From the NCBI GenBank assembly GCA_034359265.1, contig CP136894.1, positions 34,626,501 to 34,690,500 on the forward strand: DNA of 64,000 bases. Reading direction: 5' to 3'. The position numbers and the translations under genes were made by a program. Origin of the DNA: Canna indica. Its lineage: Eukaryota; Streptophyta; Magnoliopsida; Zingiberales; Cannaceae. The notes under the pieces are model-generated. The model saw only the letters and a list, made by a program, of their open reading frames with translations, ran no database searches and was not told where the DNA came from. Positions 45,441 through 57,570 of the stretch are shown one piece after another (position 1 is the stretch's first letter; the number at the start of each line of letters is the position of its first letter).

Positions 45441-47330
45441 GATGATGACAAATATCCTAAAGAAAATATATCTATTGAAGTCCAAATGATATCAAACATG
45501 GGATTTCTCCCCCTATCAACATGCATATCTACATAATGGAACTCCTCTATCTATATGCATGATTTTCCTATATTTTTTTCCCTTTTACCTATATATTTAT
45601 CCCCATTTTGACATCAATCAAAAAGGGCAAGAAAAATCAATCTAGTCAAAGTTGAGACTAAATTTTTTTTCATGAAACATGAAAATCTCAAATAAAGGGA
45701 TGAAAAACAAATATTTGATATGAGACTAAATCATACATGATAGCAAAGAGTGATAACTAAAGTCCAAGTTCGGAAATCATGTATAAGCTCAAGTATCAAT
45801 ATTTTCAAGTATCGGTCAAAATATCAAAAACCATTTTAGAAATATTTTTTCTCGGGTAATAGTGAGAGTGATACCAAAAACATGAATCTAACATCATACT
45901 TGAGGTCTCATTCAAAGATTGGACCAAAAATTAAAGTATCGGTAAAGTGAACATTTGGAAATAACGATGCTTTAAAGTTTTCAAATCCAATTTCAAAAAT
46001 CCATATCAAATCATATTCTTACTGGAAATTTTTTGAAATTTTTACTGGAGAAACTAGATTTTTCAGAGAATATGCAATTTCAAGAATAAATGGAAAATCA
46101 TTTTTTGTATTTTTCTAAAATTCATTGAGTTCTGGTGGTATTTTCGTAAATAACTAGAATTTTTCATGATATTACCAGATTTCATTCAAACTTTTAAAAT
46201 ACTAAGATATTATCATTCAAGGCATGTTTATCAAGTTTGAAATGAAAATAATATCATTTGGTCAAAATTTTATCTTGGCATGATTTCATTCAAAAACAAG
46301 CATGATATCAAGAAATTGCTAAGTATCAAATTTTAATATTTACTCGTGGTTTTTCAAATTTAAACACATGGACACCTAATATGAGTAAATCTAAATATGT
46401 TTGTGAAGTTTGGACCTAAAATGAAATTTCTAAGTCAATTTGTTGACTTAGGTCAATTTTACTCAACTTAAGGTCTCCTAAAGTGAACTTGTTATTCATT
46501 TATTTATTTTCACATGATTTTTCAAATTTAATCACATTGAAGCAAATCATGAGTGAACTCAAACATGTTTATGAAGTTTCAACTTAAAATAAAGTCTCTA
46601 AGATGAATTTCTACCTAGAGCACATTTCATTCAATCTAGATAACATGAAATTGCCTAAGTATCAAAATTTTATCTACTCCTGAGATTTCAATCAATTATC
46701 TTGCAAAATCATTCATGATCATAGAGAAATCATTTTATCAAGAAAATAGAGGTGTTATGCAAGAAATTTACCAAAATGAAACTCATACCTCATTTCTTGA
46801 GAAATTCTACAATTTTCATTTTCTTTCCCAATTTTATTTAGTCTTCCAAATTTACCACTTTCTCAACTTGCAAGTAGGCTTCATTAGTATCATAATGAAA
46901 TCATATATCAACTAGCAAGCTAGCTTACTAAATAGCAAAGGTTAAATGCAAAGTTTCATTTAAAAATCTCAACCTATGCTAGATAGTAAAGATTCATTTT
47001 AAGGAGTTATCATGATATCAAAATGAATCAAAAAGATCTTAAAATATAAAATATTTGAAAAGTAAGATATCTAAACATGTTTAACTAATTTGGACTTAAA
47101 AAGAATGTCTCTAATAAAGAATATCAACCTAGAGCAAGTTTCATTCAATGAAATTTGCCTAAGTACTAATCTTCTACCTACTCATGAGAATTGAAGGGAT
47201 TAACATGGAATTCTAATCATGAGTATAGAGACATAATTTAAGCTTAAACATTGAGGTATAACACTAAGATTTTTAAAAGAATCGAAGTTATACCTTATTC
47301 ATGATAACTTGCCAAACTTATCCTTTTCCT
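45441..47330 (-). mobile_element. SIRE-like element 3' non-coding internal region
   Basis: The sequence is AT-rich with stops in all frames, lying inside the 3' LTR of the minus-strand element. SIRE-like elements have long 3' non-coding sequence after pol or env-like ORFs. Degenerate internal repeats occur: a CAAATTTAA(A/T)CACAT block at about 46349 and 46515, and a block containing ACCTAGAGCA at about 46613 and 47130. No pol or env frame was identified. Confidence 0.6.
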
Positions 47331-49260
47331 CCTAATTATTAGCCTTCATAAAATACATCAGTGGCTCTTTGACGAGCTTCCCGGCCCATAAATCATACTT
47401 GTCGAGTCAGGATTTAGCTTAGCATGCGAACGCGCTCCTCAGCACGGCCATCCATCAATCACAAGCATAATCATAGCAATCATAAACATACATGTATGCT
47501 CACAATTAAACTCACTCGGGTGGGTGCAGCCTTTCATCGAACACACCGGGTGCACTCATAAGTACACCCAACCCAGCCACTCTCTTGGGCCCAAAATACC
47601 CAGCCACACACCACACCAACTCCTATTGGTCAAAGCCAGTTTCAAATTTGCCGAGTATTTCAAAATCAATCATGAACACAAAATTTCAGCACACTATCTC
47701 CTTGGGGCGTTTCACCAAACACTTGGTGGATGTTCGGGTTGCTTATTCCATTCCCGTCTAATGCCCTTTTTGCAGGTCCAAGTTAATCCTATTCCAAACT
47801 ATACTAACATATAGATTTCAGCATATGAAACATTCAAACCGACCCGAAATTTTCAGCAACACAATCCATGTGCTAAGATGAAAATTTCAACAACAGGGAC
47901 ATACTCGCTAAGCTGGAAATTTCAGCCTACCAAGCTTCTAAAACTATAAAACTTTAGCACTAATTTAGTATCACCGTGACCAAGGTACTATCCGTTCAGC
48001 CTAGATAGTTTTAGCTACAAAATATGTATGCGAAACTGAAAATTTCAGTGATAGAACGCACATGTGAAGCTGAACAATTTTAGCAACACAAAGAACCGAA
48101 ATTTATAGCAGTATATTGAGCCCCTAATCTGCAATTTCTCAGTAATGTAATTAGTCCCTTTAACTAGAAAATTTCAGCAAACAAATAGAGGTATTTTAGG
48201 TTGAAATTTCAGCCATAACACCATAAATTACAATCAACAATCTCTGCTTTTGAAATGGTTGAAACCAGCCTCATAACCAGCTCAAAAACTCAACTTAAAT
48301 CCTGCAAAAATTTAGTAATCCACAGCCAACAAACTATATAAATGAAGCAGCAAAATAACCCCAATTCGGATTCCAAAGTTTCAGCACGTAGTGTTCAATG
48401 ATCTAACACGATTAGCCAAGAAAATTCGCATGAAGACTAGTCACCCAAACAACCAAAAATCCACATTACCCAAGGAAACCTCAACCTGCAATACCCTCCC
48501 CCAAATCTTAAGGGGAGGTAAACAACAAGGTTCAATCCTGAACTTGTGAAATTTCTTGGTGTCGTGAGTCTTGGAAAAATTCCAAGGAACAAGAACAACA
48601 CCCAAGGAAACCTGGCCACCCTAGGACCTCCATCTGGCCCTAGGCATCACAAAACACTGTCCTACCCAACCGGTTACCCTATGGAGGTACACCCTCCGTA
48701 GAAACATCAAAATCTGGATTAAAACTAGTTGAAATCGAAAATCCGGATAAAAACTCGTTGAAATTGAAAATCTCAGAAAACATTCAGAATTTGCATTCCC
48801 TATCTTATTCGGTTGAACCAAAAGGAATTCAACCCTAGACCACTAAGGAGATGACGACTATGATGAAGCCCCACGACGACGCTCTCCCCTATTTTATAAT
48901 TTTTTTTCTTTTTTTTTTTACTTAGTTAAATGACCACCATGACCCCCCTTAAGTTGAACTTAAGTTAAGCTAGCCCTAAACTCGATCAAACCACATACTA
49001 AACGGTTCCCAACTCGAACCCAAAGTCAAGTTCTTCCTAATTTAAGATAAATTCCTCACTCATAAGGGCCATACCTTCGGTCGTGCCCTCCGGCAATTCA
49101 CTCGGCCCGCTCCGATGCACATCCTTGGTTTCCCGCTGAAATTCAAAATTAAAATACTTATGTATGTTGAGTGGACTTCTAACCGAATCAGCAATGTCAC
49201 TTGAACAACTTAACTGCCAAATTGATGATAGTTTGACGTTAGGATATAGGTAAAATTGTT
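47331..49260 (-). other. Unclassified LTR-like sequence, no gene
   Basis: It holds many short recurring AATTTCAGC motifs (47690-48230) and ends in sequence resembling an R/U5 region on the minus strand (48830-49190). I could not define termini or family. Confidence 0.4.
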
Positions 49261-51285
49261 GGGTTCAGCAAGGACCGGACAAGCAATTAAGCAGCGAAAA
49301 TATAAAATAAACTAATCCTCAACCTAATCGAATTCATGCATCTCAATTAAATCAATACTAGGTTTAGGAATATATCCTTGAAGGCTAAGCTCCATCTTCT
49401 GCTCCACAAGACCAAGGCTTCGGATCCCAAGTGCTTCCAGAGGCAAACACCCTCTACAGTTAGCACACGAGCGAACACGACGAACTGGTCCTTTACAAGA
49501 TAAGGTCAGAGTATCATGAAAAATACATAGAACATTTCAAATTAACCAAGGTACCCTACCCTGTACAATTCAAATTAACCAGAGGATTATAAGTTTGGGT
49601 ATTTCTCATGATACTCAGATGCTGTAGCATGGAACCTGTAAATGAACATGTAAATGAACAAATTCCAACATGGTACCTGGAACTTGTACTCTATAACTTA
49701 TAAATGAAAATATTTCAATAGGTCAGGGTACCAAGAACATGTACTACACCATAGGTTTCGAGCAGGGTCAAGTTCCAGGTCCCAACAGGGTAGGGTCTAG
49801 GTCTAAAACTTAGGAATAGGTCATATGCAAGGTAGGATCCATGTATCATTCGAACTTGTACCAAATTGAGCTTATTTTAACGCCGGCTCAACATAATTTC
49901 ATTCGGTTCAGTGATTAGTTCAGCTCAATTTTCACTGGTTCAGTCCAGACCTCATCAATTTACATTTATATGTTATTTCTGGCATATAGATAATTTTTGT
50001 ACATTATTACATTGTTTTATATACATGTGTTTGTTTCTTTAACATAAAATAAGCATGTTCTTGCTTGAGAGTAGGAGCCTTTCGGTCCGGTCTGGTGTAT
50101 CTTCTTGTCTTCTTCAACGCCGACGAGGGAGGGGGGGAGTTTATGGAATTAGAACTTAAGGTTATCTAGGCGTGCCGCGTCTGTATATATTGCAGGTGGA
50201 GGTAATCATGCTGCCCAGTAATCTCATTAGGATTGTTGCCCAGAATGGGTCGAGGCTAATCCCGAAGATGACGAGCTTATGATGGTATGTCCCCCGTGAT
50301 AAGGGGGGATGCAAGAGTCCATGTTTGGTTGAGTGAGTCCCCCAGATAGAGCCATCTGACTTGGCTTTGAGTCTAGCTAAAGGGCGTTGCTTGGGCGGAG
50401 GGCGAGGCTTTGTGGTTTAGTTCAAAGTGAATGGTCGAGCACTGTTGGGTCTAGTCCGACTGGTCTCAATAGTTCTACTCCAGTCAACACCCCCCGAGCT
50501 TGGTTGGAGTCTGTAGGACTGCATGCTAAGCTCTAAGTGAGGTCGGTTTTCATTATTTCGGTTAATCATGTGATGAGTACATGGCTTCTGATGCGTTGCC
50601 TTAGTATTCGGGCTAGATGTGACGCCTCTGGAGATTCTTTTAGGCATGCGCCACCTATTCAGTAGATATATCTTTTGGTGGAAAAAGCAATCATGTACAA
50701 AGATTATATAACCAATTTCCAAAGCATTAAGCTTCAGTTATGTTTGACGGAGAATAATGCCTTGTGGATACGTCAGTTACAGTGATGGTTTGTGTTCTGA
50801 GTCTATAAATAGCTCCCTGCTTGTTATGTGTCATATAAATCGTGGATTGTGAGGTGTTGAAAATTACCATCCTATCGGAGATTGCTTGTATTTGCTTGGC
50901 GAGGAGTTCGTCGTTTGTCGTGGGTTTGTACCATCAGGCATGACGATTTGAGCAAGAGAAGGAGTTCCAGGCGTAAGTTTGTACAATCGGGTTTACGGTG
51001 AAGATGGAGCCTATTTCCATGGTTTTCAGGAAACACTGTGCTGGTTTAGAACTCTTGTCAGCGGTTCTTGGCTTTGGTTGTTGCCACTTTGAATTCCTTC
51101 TCTGCCTATCCTTCTAACTCCTAGATTGTAGGAGCTTACCTAACCCAGTTTGCACATACCTGCTGAATCCTAGTAGCAGGACTAGGGGTGAGCATGGGTC
51201 GAAATGTCCCGGCCGTCCCGACCAAAAAATTCGATCAAAATCCCGTCCCGATTCAAAATCTAATTAGCAAGACTAATCTTTTAAA
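49261..51285. other. Unclassified repeat-derived sequence
   Basis: It begins with TTGGGTTCAGCAAGG, a possible LTR edge on the minus strand. It contains a GGTTCA minisatellite patch (49880-49950), a TATAAATAGCTCC promoter-like box at about 50801, and the block repeated inverted at 63200-63470. A hAT-type terminus TAGGGGTGAGCA lies at about 51184. No ORF is credible. Confidence 0.45.
50150..50410 (+). repeat. Repeat unit also present inverted at 63200-63470
   Basis: Colinear similarity includes the blocks AATGGGTCGAGGCT and CTGTATATATT / CTGTTTATATTT. The flanks suggest part of an LTR of an undefined family. Confidence 0.65.
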
Positions 51286-51289
51286 TGAA

Positions 51290-54200
51290 GAAAAATTTAG
51301 GAAAAATATAATTATTTTATTTCTATGATTTAGCATGCGAGGATGATAGAGGGTCCCAAGACGAGTTCAACGGTTCAATCGGAACTCAAATCGGAGTTAG
51401 AACGGATTAGATACGAGTTACCTTAGTCAGTTAAGTTAAGCGGGGGCATTTTGATCATTTGGACCAAACAGAAGCCTATAAAATAGAACCTGGAGCGTGT
51501 GGTCATGGGTTTTGCCACACGCCACCTGAGGCTCAAGAGGAGGAGAGGGAGAGGCACCACCGAGTGGAGGAGGAGGAGTTCTAGTGCCGAATTTCGCAAG
51601 ATCGTCGGTGTTCAACGTAGGAAGACCCTTAGCTTCTTCTTCCTTCCCGGTTTCTCCAAAAGAGGTGTCTGGATTAGCCTTCTTTCTCCTCTTTTATTCA
51701 TCAACCATGCTTCCCCTATGTCACGGGATTCTTGTCATTTTTCGTCGGGTTTTTTCAAAAATCGAATTGACTAATCGCGTTGAGAGTTTTCCCGTGATCG
51801 CAAAGATTCTATCGGATTGATTTTTGGGCGATTGGATGCCTCTTTCCTTGCTGTGCCGCCCCTTTCTTTTTCAATTCTTGATGGTTTCTACGTGGAATCT
51901 TGATTGTTGTCGAGGGTTCTTGGTGGTGGTTGGATATCTTGAGGAAAGGAAGGGTTTGGGGGAAGAACTAGGGTAGGCCGCCCCCTTTATGGCCCTTTTG
52001 GTGCCCTAGGGTGGCCGGCCAATTAGGGGTGGCTTGGGAAAAAATTAAAAAAAAATATTTTTATACTTTAGGGTACATTAGATCTCTTTTATACTTTAGA
52101 GAAATTATAGAGACATACAAGTAAAGAATTGAGTGCCCTAGAGACACCTAGAGATCCTAGAATCCTAGGACGACCTTAAGGTAAATCGACCCTTGGGAAA
52201 CCCAAGGGGGTCGAACCCTCTATGCCCCTAGAGCACTTGGGTAGAGGGGTAGGCCGAAGCTAGGGTACACGGCTAGGGGAGGGCTAAAGTCGGGCTTAAA
52301 CCACGTAGGAAAATTAGGAGGTGTTGTATTATTTACATCTTATACATGCTTGTTTTTCCTACGATGTTTGGAGGTGTTGTTCCTTAATTTCATGCTCATT
52401 GTGTATGCTGTGAATTCATAATTTGAACTTCATAATTTATTTATTTATTTATCTGCGTGGTTGTGATGTATTGCGGGAGGAGGCGGAGGTGAAGGTATGC
52501 CCTAGATATACCCTTGTTACCTATTGTGCACATCATTGTTATGCTCATTTATCTATATATATGTCTGCGTGTGTGATGTTGTGATGTGTGTGTTGCATTT
52601 CCCGAAAGCCTCGCTGGCGCGGGGAAGGTATGCCCCAAGGAGACAGCGTTGGCCTTATTCCGAAAGTCCGGCTGGTACGGCGAGATCATACCCCAAGGAG
52701 ATAATCCGGAGATCCGAGCATGTGAGGGGAACGTATGCCCCAACAGGTTAGCTCGGAAGAGCCAGTGTCGATGAGGGGAGGGCATACCCCCAACAGGCTG
52801 ACACTGAGCTGGGTGGTTGTAATATCCTAGATATTTGATTTTATTCTTTTCCTTTATAATTGTGTTTATCATCCTAGCGGACTAATCCGAGGTCAAGCCG
52901 AGTCGACTCATGGTCCGGTGTGAGTTTGCGAACTCGGGTAAGTAAAAAAAAGGTTATGTAATTTTTGCTTGTGTAGATTAATTTATTTAATTTCTATGTT
53001 GGGTGCATGTATTGGATGGTTATGTGGAGAATATGATTAATTAAGTTAATTTAAGTTAGTGGATTAGGGTTGTATAAATGGTTTAAAGGGGTTAGGGTTG
53101 AGGAGGGAATATAAAACACCCTCCCCTTGGCTTGTGGCTCCCTATTTGGAGCCATACAAGATTTTGAGAAGATGAGCCAATGCCAGCCTCAACCGCCCCT
53201 CCCCTTTCCTGCTTGGAGCCACCAAGCCAGCCGCTGCCTGAGCCAGCCACCCTCTCCCTCTTCTTCCTCTCCTTCTTCCTTTCCTTTGGAGCCAAGCCAG
53301 CCAAGCCAGCCCCTCTCTCTTCCTCTCTCCCTCTCTCCCTCTCTCCAAGCCGGCGGCTTGGAGTGAGCCCCCCCCTCCTTTTCTCCTTTCTTTGGATCGA
53401 GCCGAGTTTCTTGAAGCCGATTCGAGGGCCGTTGTCCGGGGTTCTCCTCTAATCATCTTTCCGATCTATGTGAGTGGTTTTACCTCTCCTTTTCCGAGTT
53501 CTTTCTTGGTTTTGAGCCGATTTGGGCTTGTTCTTGATTCTTGTATTTTCTCGAAGAATTGTGGATTTTGAGTGTCAATTTCTTGTGCCGAATCGTGGGA
53601 GAAGGGCCAAGACTCTCCCTTTGTGGCTCGGTAGCCTTGGGATTACCCTAGGGGTGCTCGGCCAAGGGGAAATCAAGGGTGCCCTCAAGGCGTTCGGTGA
53701 AATGCTTAAGTGGAAGTATTCGGTGTTCTTGAGATCCGTGTTTTATATTGCTTATGAAATCAAGTTCCTATATGTTCAAGCATGCCTTGTATGTAATCTG
53801 TGATTTTAGATAAAATCATATTTAAAAATTGAATCTTGATGTTGATGCCATGAGGGTTCATGAAAGAAGGGGTTCTTGATCATGATACTTGTTCTTGTAC
53901 ATGATGTTGTTAGTGCTTGTTAGCCTTGTTGTTAAGCATGGAAATTAAGAAAATTATCTCAAGATTTATATTCTATTTAAATGATAATTAAGGGTTTAAT
54001 TTCTGGAAATTTTGGGTTTATCTTTTTATGCTATGCTGAAATTTGATGTTGCTGAAATTACATGCTGAAATGATGAATCTGTACTGTTTTTATATTGCTT
54101 GTTGTGATGTGTGTATTTATCTGAGCATAGTCATGTAACCTATCGTTTCGATCAGAAAATATAGTTTGAAAATATAGGACATGTTCTGGAAATCAGATTC

Positions 54201-56242
54201 GAATTAGATATATCAATTTCGGGCAGAACAGTAAACTAAAATAAAACCCTAAAACAAAACTCTAATCCTGGTGATTTAAATTTTAATTGCATAATTAAAA
54301 TTGGGAAAGGGGTCAGCATAATCTGTTATGAACCAACAACTAAAGTTTATGCATGAAATAAAACCACACGAGTTTATGACATTACGGGTCTAGGAGTTGG
54401 GGTCGGGTATTGGAGTGTTGAGGCACTTCCTAATTTGAAAATCCCTAAGACACCGTAGGAAAGACTTGACTTAGGTCATGGTGCGCCATATTCTATGAAT
54501 GGCGGAGAGGCTCGTTGAGGAGCCGGATTGCGAGCTATGCCTGGGAGGTTGGATGACTAAATCCCAACCTGCAGAACAAGTTCGAAGGGCCTTTCCCGAT
54601 TGTTCTGATTTGGCCTTGTGGAAGTTCGGAGGGTCTACCCGATTATCCCCGAGGTGGTTTAAAGGAATAAATTCGGAGGGTCTTTCCCGATTATTCATGT
54701 GATATCTTTTAGAAGTAAGCTCGGGTGGCCTACCCGATTACTCCTATGATATCTTAAAGGGGCAAGTTCGGATGGGCAAATCTCAATTATCCCTACGCGT
54801 CTCATGGAGCAAGTTCGGAGAGCCTTTCCCGATTGCTCCCGAGTTTCTGTATACTAGGATAAGTTCGGAGGGCCTTCCTGATTAACCTAGTATGTGTTGT
54901 GTCTTAGGGCATGGTAGGCTTAGGCCTATTGTTCTTCACCGTCAGGGTGTTGGCTGCCATCGGGCATATAGTGGTCGGATGGCCTGTTAGCTGGTCATTC
55001 CCTTGTGACATTTTCTTGCTTGAGTCAGGAGTTTTTCCTTATGCATCTTATTTGTGAAGTTTGTTTTTGTGAGGGTTGGTAGAACCACTCACTAAGTTCT
55101 TTGAACTCACCCATTGTCGTTGTTTTATTTTGCAGAGCCTGACCAATGAGGTGGGTTGGAGCACTTGACATAGCTTGAGGGAAAATGAGCCGCATGATCT
55201 CGTAGCAGCCCTAGATAAGGTCGTAGTCGAGTCTTTTGGTAGTGTGTCATGCACTTTTGTTGGTCTTTTTGAGTTGTAGCCCTTGAGGGCATTTATGTCA
55301 TTTTATTTAGATTTTATTGTATTTGGTTTGTTGGACTTGATGTATTATTTCCGCATTTATTTCGTTTGTTAAAATTGGTTTATGGTGAACTTTGTTTTGA
55401 TTCTAGATGGAATAAAAATTTGTTGATTTCTTTCCACTACTGTTTATTCTTATGATGTTGGCATGTGCATGAGTTAGGCTGCGGGGTATAGGCACATACC
55501 CTGGCCGGTCACGTGACCCTGTATTTGGGGCGTGACAGTGGTAGTGCAGTGGCCACCCATCTACCTACCCTATGTGGCTACGTGGGACTGACGGGTCCGG
55601 AGGTGATGCTTGTGGGTGATTGCATTGAGCATATTATATGTTGTGGCATTTTCTGCAGGTTGCTATATGTTGACAAGGATGATTGTGATGCTTAAATATA
55701 AATGCTCAAAATAAAACTATGATTTATGTTCTTATGCTTACATATATGTTGTTGATTATTGCATGGTGATGATGATGTGGTGGAAATTGAGGACTGATTT
55801 ACTCACTAAGTCCCAGTTGGACTTACCCCTCATATTTGTTGTTTTGCAGCACCTGAGCTAGATCAAAGAGGCATCAGGGTGCAGTAGCGTGGTTGGTGGC
55901 GACAAGACAGCAGGTCTCGTGATATATCATGGTCGACGGGGATACCGAGTCATTTTCTTTGTTTCTTTGAGTCATTGAGTCATGTCAACTCGGTTTATTT
56001 GTTTCCACGTTTTTATTACTTGAGATGTCTTGCTAAATGGAACTTTTGAAACCGATTTGAACTTTTACTATTTATTATGTTGGTGATCTAGGGTTTATTT
56101 GGAGTTAAATATTTCTTTTTAAATCCTTGAGATATTATTAAATGTCCAGGTCTGGTTTATGTGTTATGTGGTTTGAGTTGGGTTAGGCTTCGGGGTACGT
56201 GGCATACCTTGGCCGGTCATACTTGGTTTGGGGTATGACACT
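51290..56242 (+). repeat. Gypsy LTR (plus orientation) interrupted by a solo LTR
   Basis: Outside the nested LTR (52818-55537 plus one TSD) it is about 2.2 kb. It matches the minus-strand LTR at 59820-61854 in reverse, including the ~60-base repeats around 52610-52800. It ends GGGGTATGACA at 56242 directly against minus-strand gypsy pol sequence. The left edge is not well defined. Confidence 0.75.
52818..55537 (+). repeat. Tekay/Del-like solo LTR; TSD GTGGT
   Basis: TGTAATATCC to GGGGCGTGACA, 2720 bases, with exact target duplications GTGGT at 52813-52817 and 55538-55542. A diverged tandem repeat of ~60 bases with core AAGTTCGGAGGG...CCCGATT recurs at 54570-54890. Confidence 0.92.
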
Positions 56243-56399
56243 TTCGTATTATATCAATCAAAGTGGATTGTACTCGCATGTGTGCCACCAATCCATTTGA
56301 ATCAGCCACAAATAATAAATCCCCTTGACCCAGGCTCACCGCCAGCTCTCTGGCCAGGGATCTCCTACTCACGGCCAAGTGGGCTAAGCTGCCCATCGA

Positions 56400-57570
56400 T
56401 TTCCTGCTCAAAGCATCAACTACTACATTTGCCTTTCCTGAATGATACTGAATGGTGCAGTCATAATCTTTTAATAACTCAAGCCATCTCTATTGCCTCA
56501 AGTTCATATCCTTCTAAGAAAGCAGATACTTGAGGCTCTTGTGATCCGTGAATATGTCATATGCCTCCCCATATAAATAGTGACGCCATAGGTTTAAGGC
56601 AAAGACTATGGCCGCCAACTCCAAATCATGAGTCAGATACTTTTTCTCAAGGGTTTTTAGTTGCCTGGATGCGTATGCGATCACTCTGCCGTGCTACATC
56701 AGAACGCACCCCAATTCTACTCCAGAAGCGTCACAATAGACTGTAAATCCTCCCGACCCTGATGGTAGTGCTAGTATAGGAGCGGTAGTCAAGCGGTCCT
56801 TGAGCTTCTGAAAGCTCTCCTCCCATTTGTCATCCCAAATAAACTTTACTTTCTTCTGAGTTAGGCGCGTGAACGGGGCGGCAATCTTGGAAAAAATTTC
56901 TACGATCCTTTTGTAGTAGCCGGCTAACCCCAAGAAGCTGCAGACCTCAATCACGCTGGTCGACCTCTCTCAGTTCTGAACTGCCTCAATCTTCGCAGGA
57001 TTAACTTTCACACCATCCCATGACACAATATGCCCTAGAAATCCCACGTTGGTCAACCAGAACTCACACTTTGAGAATTTTGCAAAGAGTTGGTGTTGTC
57101 TAACGGTCTCCAGAACTACCCTCAAGTGCTCCCTTTGCTCCGTCTCGCTCCTAGAATATACCAGAATGTCATCAATGAAGACTATGACGAACCTATCTAG
57201 AAAGTCCTTGAACACCCGGTTCATTAGCTCCATGAAGGCTGCCAGTGCCTTAGTAAGCCCAAAGGACATGACCAAGAACTCATAGTGTCCATACCGCGTT
57301 CTGAAAGCAGTCTTGTGGATATCATGATCCTTGATTCTCAACTGATGGTACCCTGACCTCATATCGATTTTTGAGAACCATTGAGCCCCCTGCAACTGAT
57401 CAAATAAGTAGTCAATCCTGGGAAGCGGGTATCGATTCTTGATCATCACCTTATTGAGCTGCCGGTAGTCGATAGACATCCTCATGGATCCATCTTTCTT
57501 TTTCACAAACAACACTGGCGCCCCCCAAGGCGAGACACTTGGGCGAATGAACCCAATGTCTAACCGCTCC
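56400..57570 (-). pseudogene. Gypsy reverse transcriptase and RNase H, decayed
   Basis: RT runs 57515-56970 with [18 protein letters not shown]-like [20 protein letters not shown], an altered VMSFGLTKA (usual PFGLTNA), and the active site [11 protein letters not shown] stop and a frameshift follow. RNase H begins at 56954-56694 (YCDASGVELGCVLM, then a stop) and continues in fragments to a DALSRKSMG block near 56405. The integrase is absent. Confidence 0.92.

Noticed and set aside
53092..53456. Ser/Pro-rich and Arg/Gly-rich ORFs
   Set aside because: They arise from a CT-rich R/U5-like stretch inside a solo LTR.
54490..54890. CRISPR-like spaced repeats
   Set aside because: Units are diverged and contiguous, and lie within a plant LTR. 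CRISPR does not apply.
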